From: Argyresthia goedartella
Taxonomy: Eukaryota > Arthropoda > Insecta > Lepidoptera > Argyresthiidae
Direction of reading: 5' to 3'
Assembly (NCBI GenBank): GCA_949825045.1
Contig: OX463829.1
Coordinates: forward strand, 18,198,715-18,262,714
Length of the DNA: 64,000 nucleotides
This document shows, piece after piece, positions 53,432-64,000 of this stretch. Below the pieces are notes generated by a model. It was not told the origin of the DNA and did no database searches. It was given only the letters and a program-made list of their open reading frames with translations. The position numbers and the translations under genes were made by a program. Numbering within the stretch: the first letter of the stretch is position 1; every line of letters starts with the position of its first letter.

Positions 53432-53960
53432 AGAAAAATCCTTCACTGGTGGAGAAATATTGGATCTACGAGGGATAATGGTTTTATTCCTGCATGCTAT
53501 CATTGGAAACCATCTCTAAAGTTTTCTGTCAAAGGAAACCCCCGCTGGATAGACCTCACCAGCATTTTCTTTGATCCAAATTCCAACCAGGAAGAAGTAG
53601 GAAATGATGGCGAAAAGATCTTGATGAACCTCTACGGAGGATCTTCAAACCTTAATATAGGATTCCTAAATGCTAACCACCCTAATGTTAAAATTGGCTG
53701 CAACGGCCATTGACAACCTTGCCTGCCTCCCCTCTGCCATAGAGGCTGCAAAATATAATTTTGAAGGACCTACCAACAGGTGCAATAATGGTTGTGGGTC
53801 AAAAAAATCCTTGGGGCTGAGGATGGGCCACTAGCGAACAAGGTTATTCCCGTCGCATAGTGCTCGCTCTTCAGACCCTGCTCAGAATGGTGGCTTGCAA
53901 ATGCAAGAAATGATGCTTGAGATAAGTTATGCTTCCCAAAAAATTGCTCATCTTTGACTG
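53432..53960 (+). pseudogene. Decayed exon of a multicopy TE-associated gene
   Basis: A splice-acceptor-like TTATTTTTTACAG precedes an open stretch with SIFFDPNSNQEEVGNDGEKI, LMNLYGGSSN and, after frameshifts, LACLPSAIEAAKYNFEG and a Cys-containing end (VACKCKK). I recall a multicopy arthropod ORF with D-P...GE-LYGG, LPPTSAAAKYHS and a terminal Cys-rich CxC block, and this follows the same order. I do not know its function; it is likely mobile. Stops and shifts make this a remnant. Confidence 0.4.
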
Positions 53961-54198
53961 GCTGTATCTCTGCAAACAATGGACATAGTGAGCTCCTGGT
54001 TGGACTCAATTTATAGAAAATTAAGTTAACTTCACAGCAGTAGAATAAATATACGCTAATTACGATAACTAAAGGTAGCATTCCCGAAGAAAACTGCAGC
54101 AAATGCTAGAATTTTGAAAAGCAATTGGTTTTCTAGGTTGCAAAGTAGGGATAAATGACTCTCAGGGGTACTAACAACAAATTAAACGAATCGTGGAT

Positions 54199-55850
54199 AT
54201 AATAATAATAATAATACCTTGGACACTATGTCAATTGTAAGACGGGCTGGTTTCCGCAACTCGACGACGAAAGCGCCTATTTTGCGTGTGGGTGGGAATG
54301 CGACATCATTCGAGCCAACCCAACTCCTCCAGGAACGCCAGTAGGCCCTTTACGTTACCGACTATCCCTGGAAGGTCCCTCGATTGACCGAGGTGTTTAG
54401 CCCTGTAGTCCGCTACTCCTGTGCACACCATGAGGACGTGAGCAGCCGTTTCTTCTGCCTCCAAGCAGGCTCTGCAAAGGGGGCTGTCGGTAACACCTAG
54501 GACATATAGATGTTTGTTAAAGAAACCATGGCCAGTAAGTGCTGCAGTTACCAGTCGCATGCGCGGCCTACTAAGTCGAAGCAAGGTCTTAGCCAGCCTA
54601 GCGCTAGGGGACGGCAAGGCCAGCTTAGCCTGCCTGCACTCCTCATGGTTTGTCCAAAGAGTGGCATGATCATTCCTCGTCGACTCTCTCAGAAATGAGC
54701 GTACCATCTTGAAGGGAAGAGGGATGATAGGTTCGGGACCATACGCTGTCAAGCTAGATCCTTTACGCGCCAACTCATCCGCTGCATCGTTACCTCTTGA
54801 TCCGCTGTGTCCTTTTATCCATTGAAGGATTACGCGGTTGTGTTGACATACCTCCATTAGTCGTTTGTGACACTCGTAGATTAGCCCTGAGTTAATAGTG
54901 TTACTATTTAGGGCTTGTAGGACGGCCATGCTATCCGAGAGGATTCGAATGGAGGAATCTCTTACCTTTCTCGATGCTATGGCATTAGCGGCCGAGATGA
55001 TGCCCATGCATTCAGCTTGAAAGACAGTATTATGGGCACCCAGTGGAATGGCCATCTTGATGTTTAGGTCCTCCGAGAAGGTGCCTGAACCAGTGCCTGC
55101 TTCAGTTTTTGAACCATCGGTAAAAATTCTGAGCTCTTTAACGTCGAGCCCCTCAACCCGATGGTCTTCATGTAACTGTATATTGTATTTTTTGTCAAAA
55201 ACAAATTGTTTAGGAATTCTGTCACTGCAAGCCATAGAGATGGGAAATTTTTTGTAAACTTCCCCTAGGATGGCGGTGTGTGAGGTCCTGTTTTTCCTCC
55301 AAAGTCCTAAGGTGTTGAGTCTCACCGCAGATGACGCGGCCTCCTGCTTAATATATAGCTGGAGTGGCGGAAGACACAGCATGGCCTCCATTGCTGCTGT
55401 TGGAGTAGTTCTCATACTACCTGTGATAGCCATGCAGGCCAGCCTTTGGAAGCTTTGGAGTTTGCTTACCATTGTGGTTAGTTTGGTCCTGGTCCACCAC
55501 ACCACAGCTCCGTAGCAGACAAGAGGACGGATCACCGTTACGTACAGCCAAAGAATGATGTTGGGAGAAAGTCCCCACTTTTTCCCCACCATTCTCCGAC
55601 ACTGCCAGAAAGCAATACTCGCCTTCTTTAGTTTGTTGTCGATGTGGCTACTCCAGTTGAGCTTGCTGTCCAAGGTTATGCCCAGGTACTTCACCTCAGT
55701 TGCTAGCTGGAGTTCCGTTCCAAAGAGCTTAGGTAGGGTATACCTACCAAGAGCCCTATTGTTAGTGAACATGACCATTATCGTTTTTGTTGGGTTAACC
55801 GCCAGGTCATATTCTAAACACCAGCGCTCCACGATGCGAAGAGCTGTTTA
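54199..55850 (-). mobile_element. LINE with RNase H (I/LOA-type), 5'-truncated
   Basis: Minus strand. The 3' end is ATAGTGTCCAAGGTA followed by a TTA repeat (54199-54216). The 5' end at about 55850 lies in the RT just past the catalytic box and is joined without a gap to a SINE in the same orientation. Confidence 0.9.
54306..55850 (-). CDS. LINE ORF2 C-terminal half: RT thumb, RNase H, zinc knuckle
   Basis: An open frame of about 510 codons with no ATG at its left edge because of truncation. RT thumb: IVERWCLEYDLAVNPTKT, EVKYLGITLDSKLNW, PLVCYGAVVWWTRTKL. RNase H, which removes template RNA: RIFTDGSKTEAGTGSG (Asp), FQAECMGI (Glu), RILSDSMAVLQAL (Asp), WIKGHSGSRGNDAADELA (His, Asp). A C-terminal knuckle follows (CRACLEAEETAAHVLMVC), then the end LGWLE and a short 3' UTR. 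The absence of stops over more than 500 codons indicates a recent copy. RNase H places it with the I/LOA side of LINEs, unlike families A-C. It lacks endonuclease and catalytic RT, so it is inactive. Confidence 0.85.
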
Positions 55851-56089
55851 CCTTGGACACTATTTACACACATTGATCTAGCCCCAAACTAGGCTTCCCT
55901 GTATCTTGGGTACTGACAACGATACAAATACTTTATGTAGATAAATATTTTACTTAGATAGATAAACAAACAAGACTAGGGTATAAACATCCGTTCTCAT
56001 CAAACAAATATTTGCCCCTACCGGGACTCGAACCCGGGACCCTTGGCTTCGTAGGCAGGGTCACTGCCGACTCAGCCATTCGGGTCGTC
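55849..56089 (-). mobile_element. tRNA-derived SINE, copy 1, fused to the LINE
   Basis: The minus-strand head is GACGACCCGAATGG. A-box TGGCTGAGTCGG and B-box GGTTCGAGTCC are at tRNA-like spacing. The body ends ATAGTGTCCAAGGTA. There is no TTA tail here; the LINE coding sequence follows at once. The tRNA acceptor stem cannot form, so this is not a tRNA gene. Confidence 0.9.
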
Positions 56090-56293
56090 GTATGTCATAG
56101 CTATATCTTAGAATTTGATTATTTCATGGAATAGTCAACCATTCATTTATTGTTTATCATTTTAATTGCCAACCATTTCATGATATAGTCAATTATTTCA
56201 TGAAATGATCAGAAAAGGAATTGAATTTCACGAAAACTTGTCTTTTTTAAAGCATTTGTATTCAGTACTACGGGTTATTTTTAGTGTTATACC

Positions 56294-56385
56294 TGTCGAA
56301 CTAACGCGAAGACTATTCGGGGGCTTCGCTGCACTCGGCCCCTTTAGTCTTCACCTAGCTACCGCAGTGTTTTGCCCTAAAATAT
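56294..56385 (-). repeat. MITE family D core fragment
   Basis: CGAAGACTATTCGGGGGCTT, then CGGCCCCTTTAGTCTTCACC and TACCGCAGTG: the hairpin core of family D. Confidence 0.75.
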
Positions 56386-57189
56386 TTCTTCGTTCAATGA
56401 TGTTCTCATTCAACCATGGTTGGCTATTTCATATTACAGGTCTCTAGGATTAGTCTCTCAGTACAATAAACATTCAAGATTTTGTCGTTTCTAAAATGTG
56501 ATTCCAGTGCTGCACTATTTTCGATATAACTTTCATGACAGTTTTTACCGCAAACAAAAGGTACTTCGTAGCTCCATGCAAAAAAGTTTTTACCTACACA
56601 TAAAAACCAACAGATCCGAATCTTCTCAGTCCCAAAGGCAATACAACACCGAGAATTACACCAACGAGGTAACAAGGGCAGCAATATCCATAGTAATAGA
56701 CCATTCTTACAGGCCTGATAGTGCCTCGCAAACACTTCGGGTGTCTAATTGGCCGGCAGGCGGCTTGCTCGCGGCGTAATTGGATTATCTGTAGAGTATA
56801 CCGACCGACGCCCTTATCCGCATTTGGTGGTCAACCGATGTAGACTTGGAACGCCTTTGTGGCGGCGCCCGCTTTGCTAGGTTTTGTTCTGAATTGTAGC
56901 TGTGGACAACACATGGTCATAGGCTTTATTCGCTCTTCTTCAGCTTACAAATAGTTGAACAAGTATTTGTAAAAGCATTTGCCTTGACTCACGCGGCGAT
57001 AACAATATCTCAGAACAAACTCATAGCAAATGAATGACGGTACACTAAAAACACAAAACATGATTAAATTATAATAACTTAGTACAGTGTAATATCTAAT
57101 TAAATTAAATGCAGACGGAAGCCACTGTATTAGATTTGGTGAGAAAGCTCTCTCCAAAACAGATCTTCGTGTGTCAAAATAGACGATAG
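56386..57189. other. No recognisable gene
   Basis: Overlapping short open frames on both strands around 56424-56779; no domain. 56740-56900 is more GC-rich. Confidence 0.35.
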
Positions 57190-58140
57190 TCTCAGTGACC
57201 ACAGGCCAGCTTCAGTAGGAACGGCCCAGGGCTCGGTGCTCGGGCACTTGCATTTTCTGACCTATGTAAATGACATGTGCGACTGCCTTGACATGTGCTC
57301 AGCATATCAGTTCGCTGATGATACCTGCATAATCATCGTCAGTGATGATGTGTACTCCGCAATCTGAAAACTTCAAGCTGACTTTGACAAGCTCAAGGAA
57401 TGGTGTCATGACTCTGGCCTAGTTCTTAACTGCGATAAAACAAAACTCATGCACATCAAATCACCATACTTAAAATGAAAACTTGAACGGCAACTTATGT
57501 CGCATACCCATAATTGTATGCATGATCAAAGTGTAACTAAAACTTGCAACTGTCCCAGCATCGAAGTCGTCAAATCGCATATCTACCTAGGACTGGTGAT
57601 GGACCTTAAGTTCAATTGGAGTTATCACATAGAACCAGTGCATACAGCGAATATTTACATCATAAAAATCGCCTACCTTTTAACATCAGACTGATGCTGT
57701 ACAATGCTCTGGCAGATTCTGTAATCTCCTATGGACTCAGCAGCTATGACTCACTCATAAATCATACCTCGACTGTATACTGCAACTACAAATTAAAATA
57801 CCTACTAAAAATAATAGTGCCTCCAAAAATCAGACTCCAAATGATGAGCTGTAACTATTTTAACACTGTAAATCACTTCCAATACATACCAAAGTAGAGA
57901 TCGCACTATTAAAAGAACAATTCTTTAACTTATCCGTCCAAATACCGCTAGAAGACAAAATTGGCACCAGAAGCTCCACGAAGAAAAAACTGGGTACGGT
58001 AGGAGCTACTAACTACTACGGAAAATGCCGAATTTAATATCTCGTTCCTCGTCTTCTTAACAGTCTCTGTCCCGAACTTAAATCGTCAATCAACCACAAA
58101 ATATCAACCATAAATTAAAATCACACCTTATATCATTACT
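57190..58140 (+). pseudogene. LINE RT fragment, heavily decayed
   Basis: A motif-B remnant lies near 57215 (GTAQGSVLG, expected GVPQGSVLG). Then come LTYVNDMCDCLDMCS, QFADDTCIIIVSDDV with the catalytic FADD (57312), LKEWCHDSGLVLNCDKTKL and HIYLGLVMDLKFNWSYHIE. After several stops, traces of the thumb and C-terminus continue to about 58100. The palm upstream of motif B is absent. Lineage within the CR1/jockey superfamily is undecided. Confidence 0.7.
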
Positions 58141-58619
58141 ACCATAATTCTACACGAACTGTTATTTTGCCTTTTAGCTAGCGAACGACTTCACGCTTAA
58201 AACTTTTATGTAACTACCTACATACTAATGTAGAATTAATTGTTTACTAAATACAAAACCTTGTGGATTAAGTAGTAAACCTAAGTTAAATATACAAGAC
58301 ACTCTGTAGAATCGATAATAAACGAAAAAAATAATAATATTGATCCCGTCTGCATTTAAATTAATTCTATCTACGTACGTACGTAATGCTCTAAAATCGA
58401 CTCAGAAATCATAGGGCAAAGACCTGCATCATCATGACACATCGATGCGGATATGGCAATTCACAGGCAAACAAAGTTTACTCGATTAATCGATGCGTTA
58501 AAGTAAAACAAAGAGTCCCATACGTAATCCCGAATTACACTTGTTCGATATCATTTTAAATAGAAATCATTGTTCATCGACTATCGGTGGAACGAAAAAT
58601 TGCTTAGCCGATACATTTT
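58141..58619. other. No recognisable gene
   Basis: Contains a short palindromic CTACGTACGTACGTA at 58370. Otherwise AT-rich. Confidence 0.4.
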
Positions 58620-58965
58620 TATACCGACAGCACGGTTCGCCGAAAGATCTTTAGACATAGAAAACACTTCACCGATACCATTATGTATAGATGAGGCGGT
58701 TCGTCGAAAATTTGGTTAATAGAATTTGAATGGTTAATAGAAGCCTTTCAGCGGCAGATCTTTAGAAATAGTAAACACTTGACCGACACCATTATGTATA
58801 GATGAGGTAGTTTGCTGAAAATTTGTTTAATTGAATTAGCCTTTCAGCAAAAGATCTTTAGAAATAGTAAACACTTGACCGACACCATAATGTATAGATG
58901 AGGTAGTTTGCCGAAAATTTGGTTAATCGAATTAGTCTTTCAGCGAAAGGCAGTTTCGCAGAAAG
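58620..58965. repeat. Tandem repeat, about 96-bp unit, three copies
   Basis: AGATCTTTAGA(C/A)ATAG recurs at 58645, 58756 and 58852; ATGTATAGATGAGG(C/T) recurs in each unit. The first unit is longer (111 bp) through a small internal duplication (GGTTAATAGAA). Confidence 0.9.
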
Positions 58966-59235
58966 CACAACTCATCGCCACACCGCTACCGCATTTTAGA
59001 GCACTAATGATATGCGTGTAGATAAAGTATTGTACGCAACTGTATATAATTAGGCCTTAAAACACTCATGTAAAGGGCATAAAATCGGACATTTAATTTT
59101 ATGATTTTTTATGTACAAGTGACGCTTGCGCTATCAAGACGAATCTAATTACGTATCATTATTAACATTGGTTGAGCTATTAAGTAGTAATTATGGAAGA
59201 CAGGAACAAACATACATACATACAACATACATATT

Positions 59236-59550
59236 ACTCGGGCGAGCTAAGTTGGCACCTATGTCGAATTACATTTGTGCAAAGTACAGTCTTCACAGTA
59301 CAGTAAAACGTATTACTAAAAATTGTGCATTGTCTGTCAGTCAGTCTCATAATCTCAGACTATTTGCATTTTATAGCCGGGCGTTATAAGGCGGCCATAA
59401 AAAAATGATCCTGTTCGAAATGATGAAGTTCGAAACCTATGAAAGCGCGATTATTTACCTATTCGAATTTCTATTTGGTAATATGTACTGTACACACTGT
59501 TTTTTCCACTAATGTCATTCGAGCAGGTGCCAACTTAGCTCGTCTGGGTC
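59236..59550. repeat. MITE with about 40-bp inverted ends
   Basis: The left end GGCGAGCTAAGTTGGCACCT is mirrored at the right (AGGTGCCAACTTAGCTCGTC). The similarity continues inwards to TCGAATTACATT / AATGTCATTCGA. No coding capacity. Confidence 0.75.
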
Positions 59551-60002
59551 ATTGCCACTTTGCTGCGATACAGGACCCAAAAAATATCAATAATTATTTC
59601 CGAAAGAAATAAAAAGGGGAGACACTGAGCTCACAGAACAGACGTTCCGGAAAGTTTCATGTCGCACAAAGTCGGACATAAAAATGTATTTTTATTGCGA
59701 ACGGACCCGCGGCCAAGTTTCTGATTGTCTTCCAAACTTGTTCACTCAGTACAGTATAATTAAACTCGGGTCAACTCGCAGTTGCTCTTAGGATGAAGCC
59801 TTAACTGGTAGTCTATTTGTTTGTCTCCAACAACGTTTCTAATTACTGGGTAAGTGTCTTCTTACTAGTCTTGATGCAGTGAATTGTGTAAGTCTTGATA
59901 ATGATTTTTCCTTGCAGGAATGCTGAAAGCCGTTGAGCAGGGTATTGATATAACTGTAGACGTTTAATGGTATGCATATGTGCCTACTACTTAAACGGGT
60001 AC
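59551..60002. other. No recognisable gene
   Basis: Nothing recognised in about 450 bp. Confidence 0.4.
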
Positions 60003-60265
60003 ATAATAATAATAATATAATAATACCGTGGACACTATTTACAAACATTGATCTAGCCTCAAACTAGGATTCCCAGTATCTTGGGTTCTAGACAACGATA
60101 CACGTTCTTATATAGATAAAAATATTATACTTAGATAGATAAACAACCATGACTAGGGTACAAACATCAGTTCTCATCAAACAAATATTTGCCCCCACCG
60201 GGACTCGAACCCGGGACCCTTGGCTTCGTGACCCTGCCACTGCCGACTAGGCCATTCGGATCGTC
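60003..60265 (-). mobile_element. tRNA-derived SINE, copy 2, with tail
   Basis: Same head (GACGATCCGAATGGCC), B-box GGTTCGAGTCC and body as copy 1. It ends ATAGTGTCCACGGTA followed by a TTA repeat (60003-60024). The A-box region has a small deletion relative to copy 1. Confidence 0.9.
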
Positions 60266-60652
60266 AAAACATGTAGCCAATATAGTATAATAGAGACAAG
60301 GCCTGTTGGATTCGAAATGCATTTAGGCGCAATTACGTTATGGATCCGGTGATCTGCCGTAGACGGTGTAATACACCCTTTTTTTGGTCTGTGACCAGTG
60401 TCAGACGTAACCTTTGAACGTCAAATTTCCCTCGAAGATGGCCGGATTGTTTTAGGTACATTAGTGATTGAAATTTTCATAATATTGTAGCAATTTTCTT
60501 CCAAACGTCGAGAATTGCAGGTCACGAGGTGACGCCGTGTAGCTTTTTTACCGTGAGTGTTTTTCTTCGATTATTGAATAAGTTGTTCGAATTGTATCGA
60601 TTATTTAGTATAACCTCGTGCGCCGGTGTGTTTGGCCGCTGCTACAGTACTA
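60266..60652. other. No recognisable gene
   Basis: No repeat or coding signal recognised. Confidence 0.4.
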
Positions 60653-60790
60653 TTTTTAATTTGAGGCCAGAAATGTTAACAAACAACTGTCATTTTATAG
60701 AACAAAACCATTGATTTTGACATTCATATTATATATTTTGTACTGGAAAATTACAGTTCATTGTTTACATTTCTGGCCTCAAATTAAAAA
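60653..60790. repeat. 138-bp fold-back MITE
   Basis: The 38-bp inverted ends start TTTTTAATTTGAGGCCAGAA with two or three differences between arms; the loop is about 60 bp. Confidence 0.9.
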
Positions 60791-61020
60791 TTCCACTTTA
60801 GACAGGTTCAAATCACGAGTGTTTTGAATAATCTGCGTGTGCTTTGTGTTCTACTGGTGATCGTCCACGTCATGTTAGTAATAAGTGAAAAGATGCGTGA
60901 CCTTTTCTGGGCCTCATCAAGAGCGGTGGTTGGGTATACGACATCCTCGTCGAGTTCTTCATCTACGCGCACGCGCCCTGAACAGCTGGGCAACTCGAGT
61001 GTTGCGGTGTCGGTGGAGTA

Positions 61021-61860
61021 ATAATAATATTTTTTTATTGCACAGTAAAAACAATGGAAAAAATATAATGAACAATATGCAAAGGTGAGCTTATTTCTAA
61101 AAAGAAATTTCTTACAGCTAACCTGTGAGGAAAGGAAAAAATATTTATAGAGAGGTAGTCCTAGTGTACAATTAGGAGTTAAAAGAAAGAAATACAGTCA
61201 ATATACTATCCGATAAATCACTATACGTAAATATGCTATAAAAAAAATGAATACAATAAATACATAGATACACCTAATTACTATAAGATACCCACTATGC
61301 GGAAGAGAGGAGATGCTGTTTCAATTTTTTCTTAAAAGATAACAAGGATGTGCAATCCCTAATAGCGCAGGGAAGTGCATTCCACAAACGTATCGCCCTT
61401 AACCTAAACGAGTGCTCGTAAGCAACAGTGTTGTGCTGAGGAATTGACAAAAGTGACACCGTGTGAGATCTCTGAAGTCTATCCCCAGAGAAAAGAAACT
61501 CAAAATGTTCACGTAGATATGCGGGATAGCGCGGATCTCTAAAAATATTGAAGAGGAAGGAGAGAATGTGCATATCACGACGAAGATTTCAACACGTATA
61601 TCGAAGTCGACGCAGTTGAAGGTGCTGCTAAAGTCAAGGAGAGTCAGAACTGTGAGCTGCTTCTTATCCATTGCCAGTTGGATAGTGTCGGCAGTGCGGT
61701 GGTGGTGCTATGCGTTGGCCTAAAACCAGACTGAAAAGGGTTCAGTAAATCCATGGAGGAAAGGTACGAGGACAGCTGGGAGTGGACTATTGATTCAAGG
61801 ACTTTGGAAAGGAGTACTATCAGAGCAATCTCAAATCAGTCAATTTAAGGCATTGTTTTA
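61021..61860 (-). pseudogene. LINE remnant: RT start, C-terminus and 3' end
   Basis: Minus strand. LLSKVLESIVHSQLSSYLSS and QSGFRPTHSTT are the first RT blocks (61860-61690), followed by TLLDFSSTFNCVD, a decayed motif A. The middle of the RT is deleted. It resumes at the C-terminus: DPRYPAYLREHFEFLFSGD, EHSFRLRAIRLWNALPCAI, then a stop at 61295. The 3' UTR ends TGTGCAATAAAAAAATATTA at 61021 with a short TTA tail. A separate lineage from the other LINEs here. Confidence 0.75.
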
Positions 61861-62224
61861 GGTTATGTTTCCAGCGCAATGTATCTTCTTTCATTCTAGC
61901 TCATGGGCCCCTTGCCTGAGTCCAGCCCTAGTGGAAAATCAAACCAGGCTTATACCCAACTTGGCTCGATGTGGGCTGGGATGATGATAATGATGTTGCT
62001 AAAATGAATGATGTGTTACTTCAACCCGACTTAAGTAGTTGTTGATGACGAATGATATCCCTAATCTCGCCAAAAAATGCATTCACTTATACCTCCTTAC
62101 TGGGACCGATGCTGGCGATTCAACTAACCTAATTAAACAAGGGCAACACATATAATGACCACCAAAATATTTTTTTCCTACCCAAAATGGCTAAATGTCC
62201 ACCAAAAGTTGCAGAAAATATCAG
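61861..62224. other. No recognisable gene
   Basis: 61900-61980 has CCCCTTGCCTGAGTCCAGCC and GGCTTATACCCAACTTGGC, possibly an old repeat; not identified. Confidence 0.35.
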
Positions 62225-62312
62225 GTCAAAATACTGCGGTAGCTCAGGTGAAAGGTAAAGGGGGTGAGCGAAGCGAAGCCCCCTTTATCCTTCGTGTTAG
62301 GTTGAACAACAA
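62225..62312 (+). repeat. MITE family D core fragment
   Basis: ACTGCGGTAGCTCAGGTGAA, then AAAGGGGGTGAGCGAAGCGA, GCCCCCTTTATCCTT and GTGTTAGGTTGA, as in the family D core. Confidence 0.75.
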
Positions 62313-64000
62313 AAAATGCTTAAAACATAAACTTAAGTACACAAAACATAAAAATTAGTTTGGTGATCATTTATCCAAACACAATTTGGTGGACATCCAT
62401 CCATTTTGGCAGTCATTTCGAATTTATTTGTAGTAAATTTTCGATTTTTTTGGTAATCGTTTAAATACAAGCCTTCAACAAGTGAATTTTAAAATTGAAT
62501 TTATGGCTACCGCGGAAGAGCTGTCGCATCCAAGGTTATCAGTTTAGTGCCTTAGTTAGTTGTTTTGACAGCTGATAACAAGAATCGTACTGGGTTTAAC
62601 TAGCGACGAACTTTAAAGACGACAACGTCTTTAAAGAAGCGACATCAGGGAGTAAATAGGTAGTTTAGATACAAAGTTACTACGCGGAATATTGTGATTT
62701 AGATACAGCTACAGATTTCACTCCACGTAAGTAGAAAGTTACAAACAGCAGGCCGCTGGGATTTAGGAAATAAAAATATGAACATTGATATTCACAGAGT
62801 AGCAGCACGGTTCGAATGATTCAAAGGCTAGCGTTTCGGGAATGCAGGAACAATTTGAAATTCGTAGTCTGTTTCATGTGGTGAATCAAAGTCTCGCCCC
62901 CTTTTTGGCGGTATTAAAAATATAAGTTGAGATAGAAACTCAGACTGACCTCGCCCGCGCCAGTCGTTGCGGAAAACGGGGTAGTGAAATAGATTTTAAT
63001 TTTAGATTAGGTTTACATGTCTGTGTGCTTTTTTGCCGTCCCACATTACGTTGCACCGCAAACGTTTTGTGATGTCATATTAAAAAAAAAACAGGTCTTG
63101 AGCTTTTCAGGGAATGGAATAAAAATTTGTGTTAGTTGTTAATTTATTAATTGTTGTTATATCTTTCTTCTTTTGCTTTAACCACTCGTCTGTGGGTAGA
63201 CAAAAAATGGCCCGTAATTGTGAACTATATAATTGGTAATAAAGTTCAAAACTTATGAAAAATAATCAATCACCTGTAGATGGCTTGGCCACACAGCCAT
63301 GCACAGCTGCTGCTGAGTGGCTAGGCTGGAGAACTTGGTGTGTGAATGACACGTGTCAGCGATTCGTGTGAGAGAAGAGCTCTGCGCTCCAAGCCGCGGA
63401 CCTCTTACTCACACACATCATCCACACGTGACTCAAACAAACGCATTTTCAGCTTAAACCAAACGCACTACACTAGTAGTAGAATATGGACCTAAATATA
63501 TGATTTAGTGTAGTTAGTTCAAAGGATTTGGAATCCCTCAATTAGCTAGCTCTGTAATTTACAGTAGCGCCCAACTGTGTTGCTTAGCTCGAATATTTCA
63601 AAATGTAATGATTTAGACTACTCTATGAAACAAACAGAACTACGACAAACATTTATGGGCTAAATTCTAAATATTTGCAAGGGATGTGGCCAGCATACAA
63701 AGGCCAAGCCACACAACAAACACGTACTGATACCACAAATTGCAAATACGCATGTAAACGTTAGCTTACCTTGCACCCCAGTGGTGAGAGTATTAAAATC
63801 TCCAGAGTTTATCTATGGGGTGCGCAGCGCTTCCTAGTCTAGGTAACCTTCCCTTATTGGACTATGGACCGATCTTCTCTCAAGCGCCGCAAGCACCAAT
63901 ATCGTACTGCAGCGGTGTAGCTTACAGAAAACAAGAATGCACAGGGATGCGTTTCGACTAGTTTCGACATACATCTCTATTATGATACTATCGATTATAA
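62313..64000. other. No gene recognised
   Basis: No convincing open frame. 63290-63430 and 63780-63900 are more GC-rich. GGCCACACAGCC near 63286 and GGCCAAGCCACA near 63700 are similar words, perhaps ends of one old repeat. I cannot name anything. Confidence 0.4.

Noticed and set aside
56010..56089. tRNA gene on the minus strand
   Set aside because: A and B boxes are present but the ends cannot pair into an acceptor stem, and the same unit recurs at 60.2 kb with a SINE body.
58360..58390. CTACGTACGTACGTA as a protein-binding array
   Set aside because: A short simple repeat is sufficient explanation.
63760..63880. snRNA-like sequence starting GCTTACCTTGCACCCC
   Set aside because: The resemblance to the 5' end of U1 is only a few bases and the rest does not match an snRNA structure.
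1..64000. CRISPR array, bacterial operons, integrons or phage
   Set aside because: No spaced identical repeats with unique spacers, no ribosome-binding sites or operon layout; everything fits animal nuclear DNA.

Overview
The window looks like repeat-dense, AT-rich nuclear DNA of an insect, most likely a moth or butterfly. I base this on the mix of mobile elements: CR1/jockey-type LINEs, a BEL/Pao LTR element, DD37D (maT) mariners, dispersed repeats carrying GTCY microsatellites, a tRNA-derived SINE and an RTE tail. The taxonomic call is inference. There are no operons, bacterial signals, rRNA genes or CRISPR arrays, and no convincing complete host gene. One coiled-coil open stretch at 39.74-40.12 kb could be a host exon or a LINE ORF1 remnant.

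Layout. 0-2.1 kb: end of a broken LINE (family A). 4.9-17.8 kb: a nested stack. A family-B LINE on the minus strand carries a mariner in its 3' UTR and a complete BEL/Pao element with a 5-bp target duplication in its endonuclease region. That BEL/Pao is itself hit by a second, 5'-truncated family-B LINE. 18.6-22 kb: small inverted-repeat elements and a second mariner with an open transposase frame. 25.5-28.6 kb: a second family-A LINE, then a 675-bp mariner-type MITE. 28.8-29.3 kb: a tandem array containing CTCF-like motifs.

29.8-39.7 kb: two family-C LINEs head to head. The minus-strand copy is decayed; the plus-strand copy is full length with open ORF1 and ORF2. 41-47 kb: GTCY repeats and LINE scraps. 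48.7-51.8 kb: more family-C pieces, a 64-bp perfect palindrome and another LINE end. 54.2-56.1 kb: a LINE with RNase H fused to a SINE. 57-62 kb: LINE remnants, a second SINE, MITEs and a 96-bp tandem repeat. I recognise almost nothing from 62.3 to 64 kb.

The most interesting signal is at the ORF1/ORF2 boundary of the family-C LINE. A canonical -1 slippery heptamer lies in phase directly before the ORF1 stop. ORF2 is open from that point but has no in-frame ATG before its first endonuclease motifs. The decayed sister copy keeps the same 17 nucleotides although the encoded ORF1 C-termini have diverged. This suggests the LINE makes its polymerase by programmed -1 frameshifting. Second is a SINE-LINE pair sharing a 15-nt 3' end, with one SINE joined directly to a truncated LINE, as expected from template switching.
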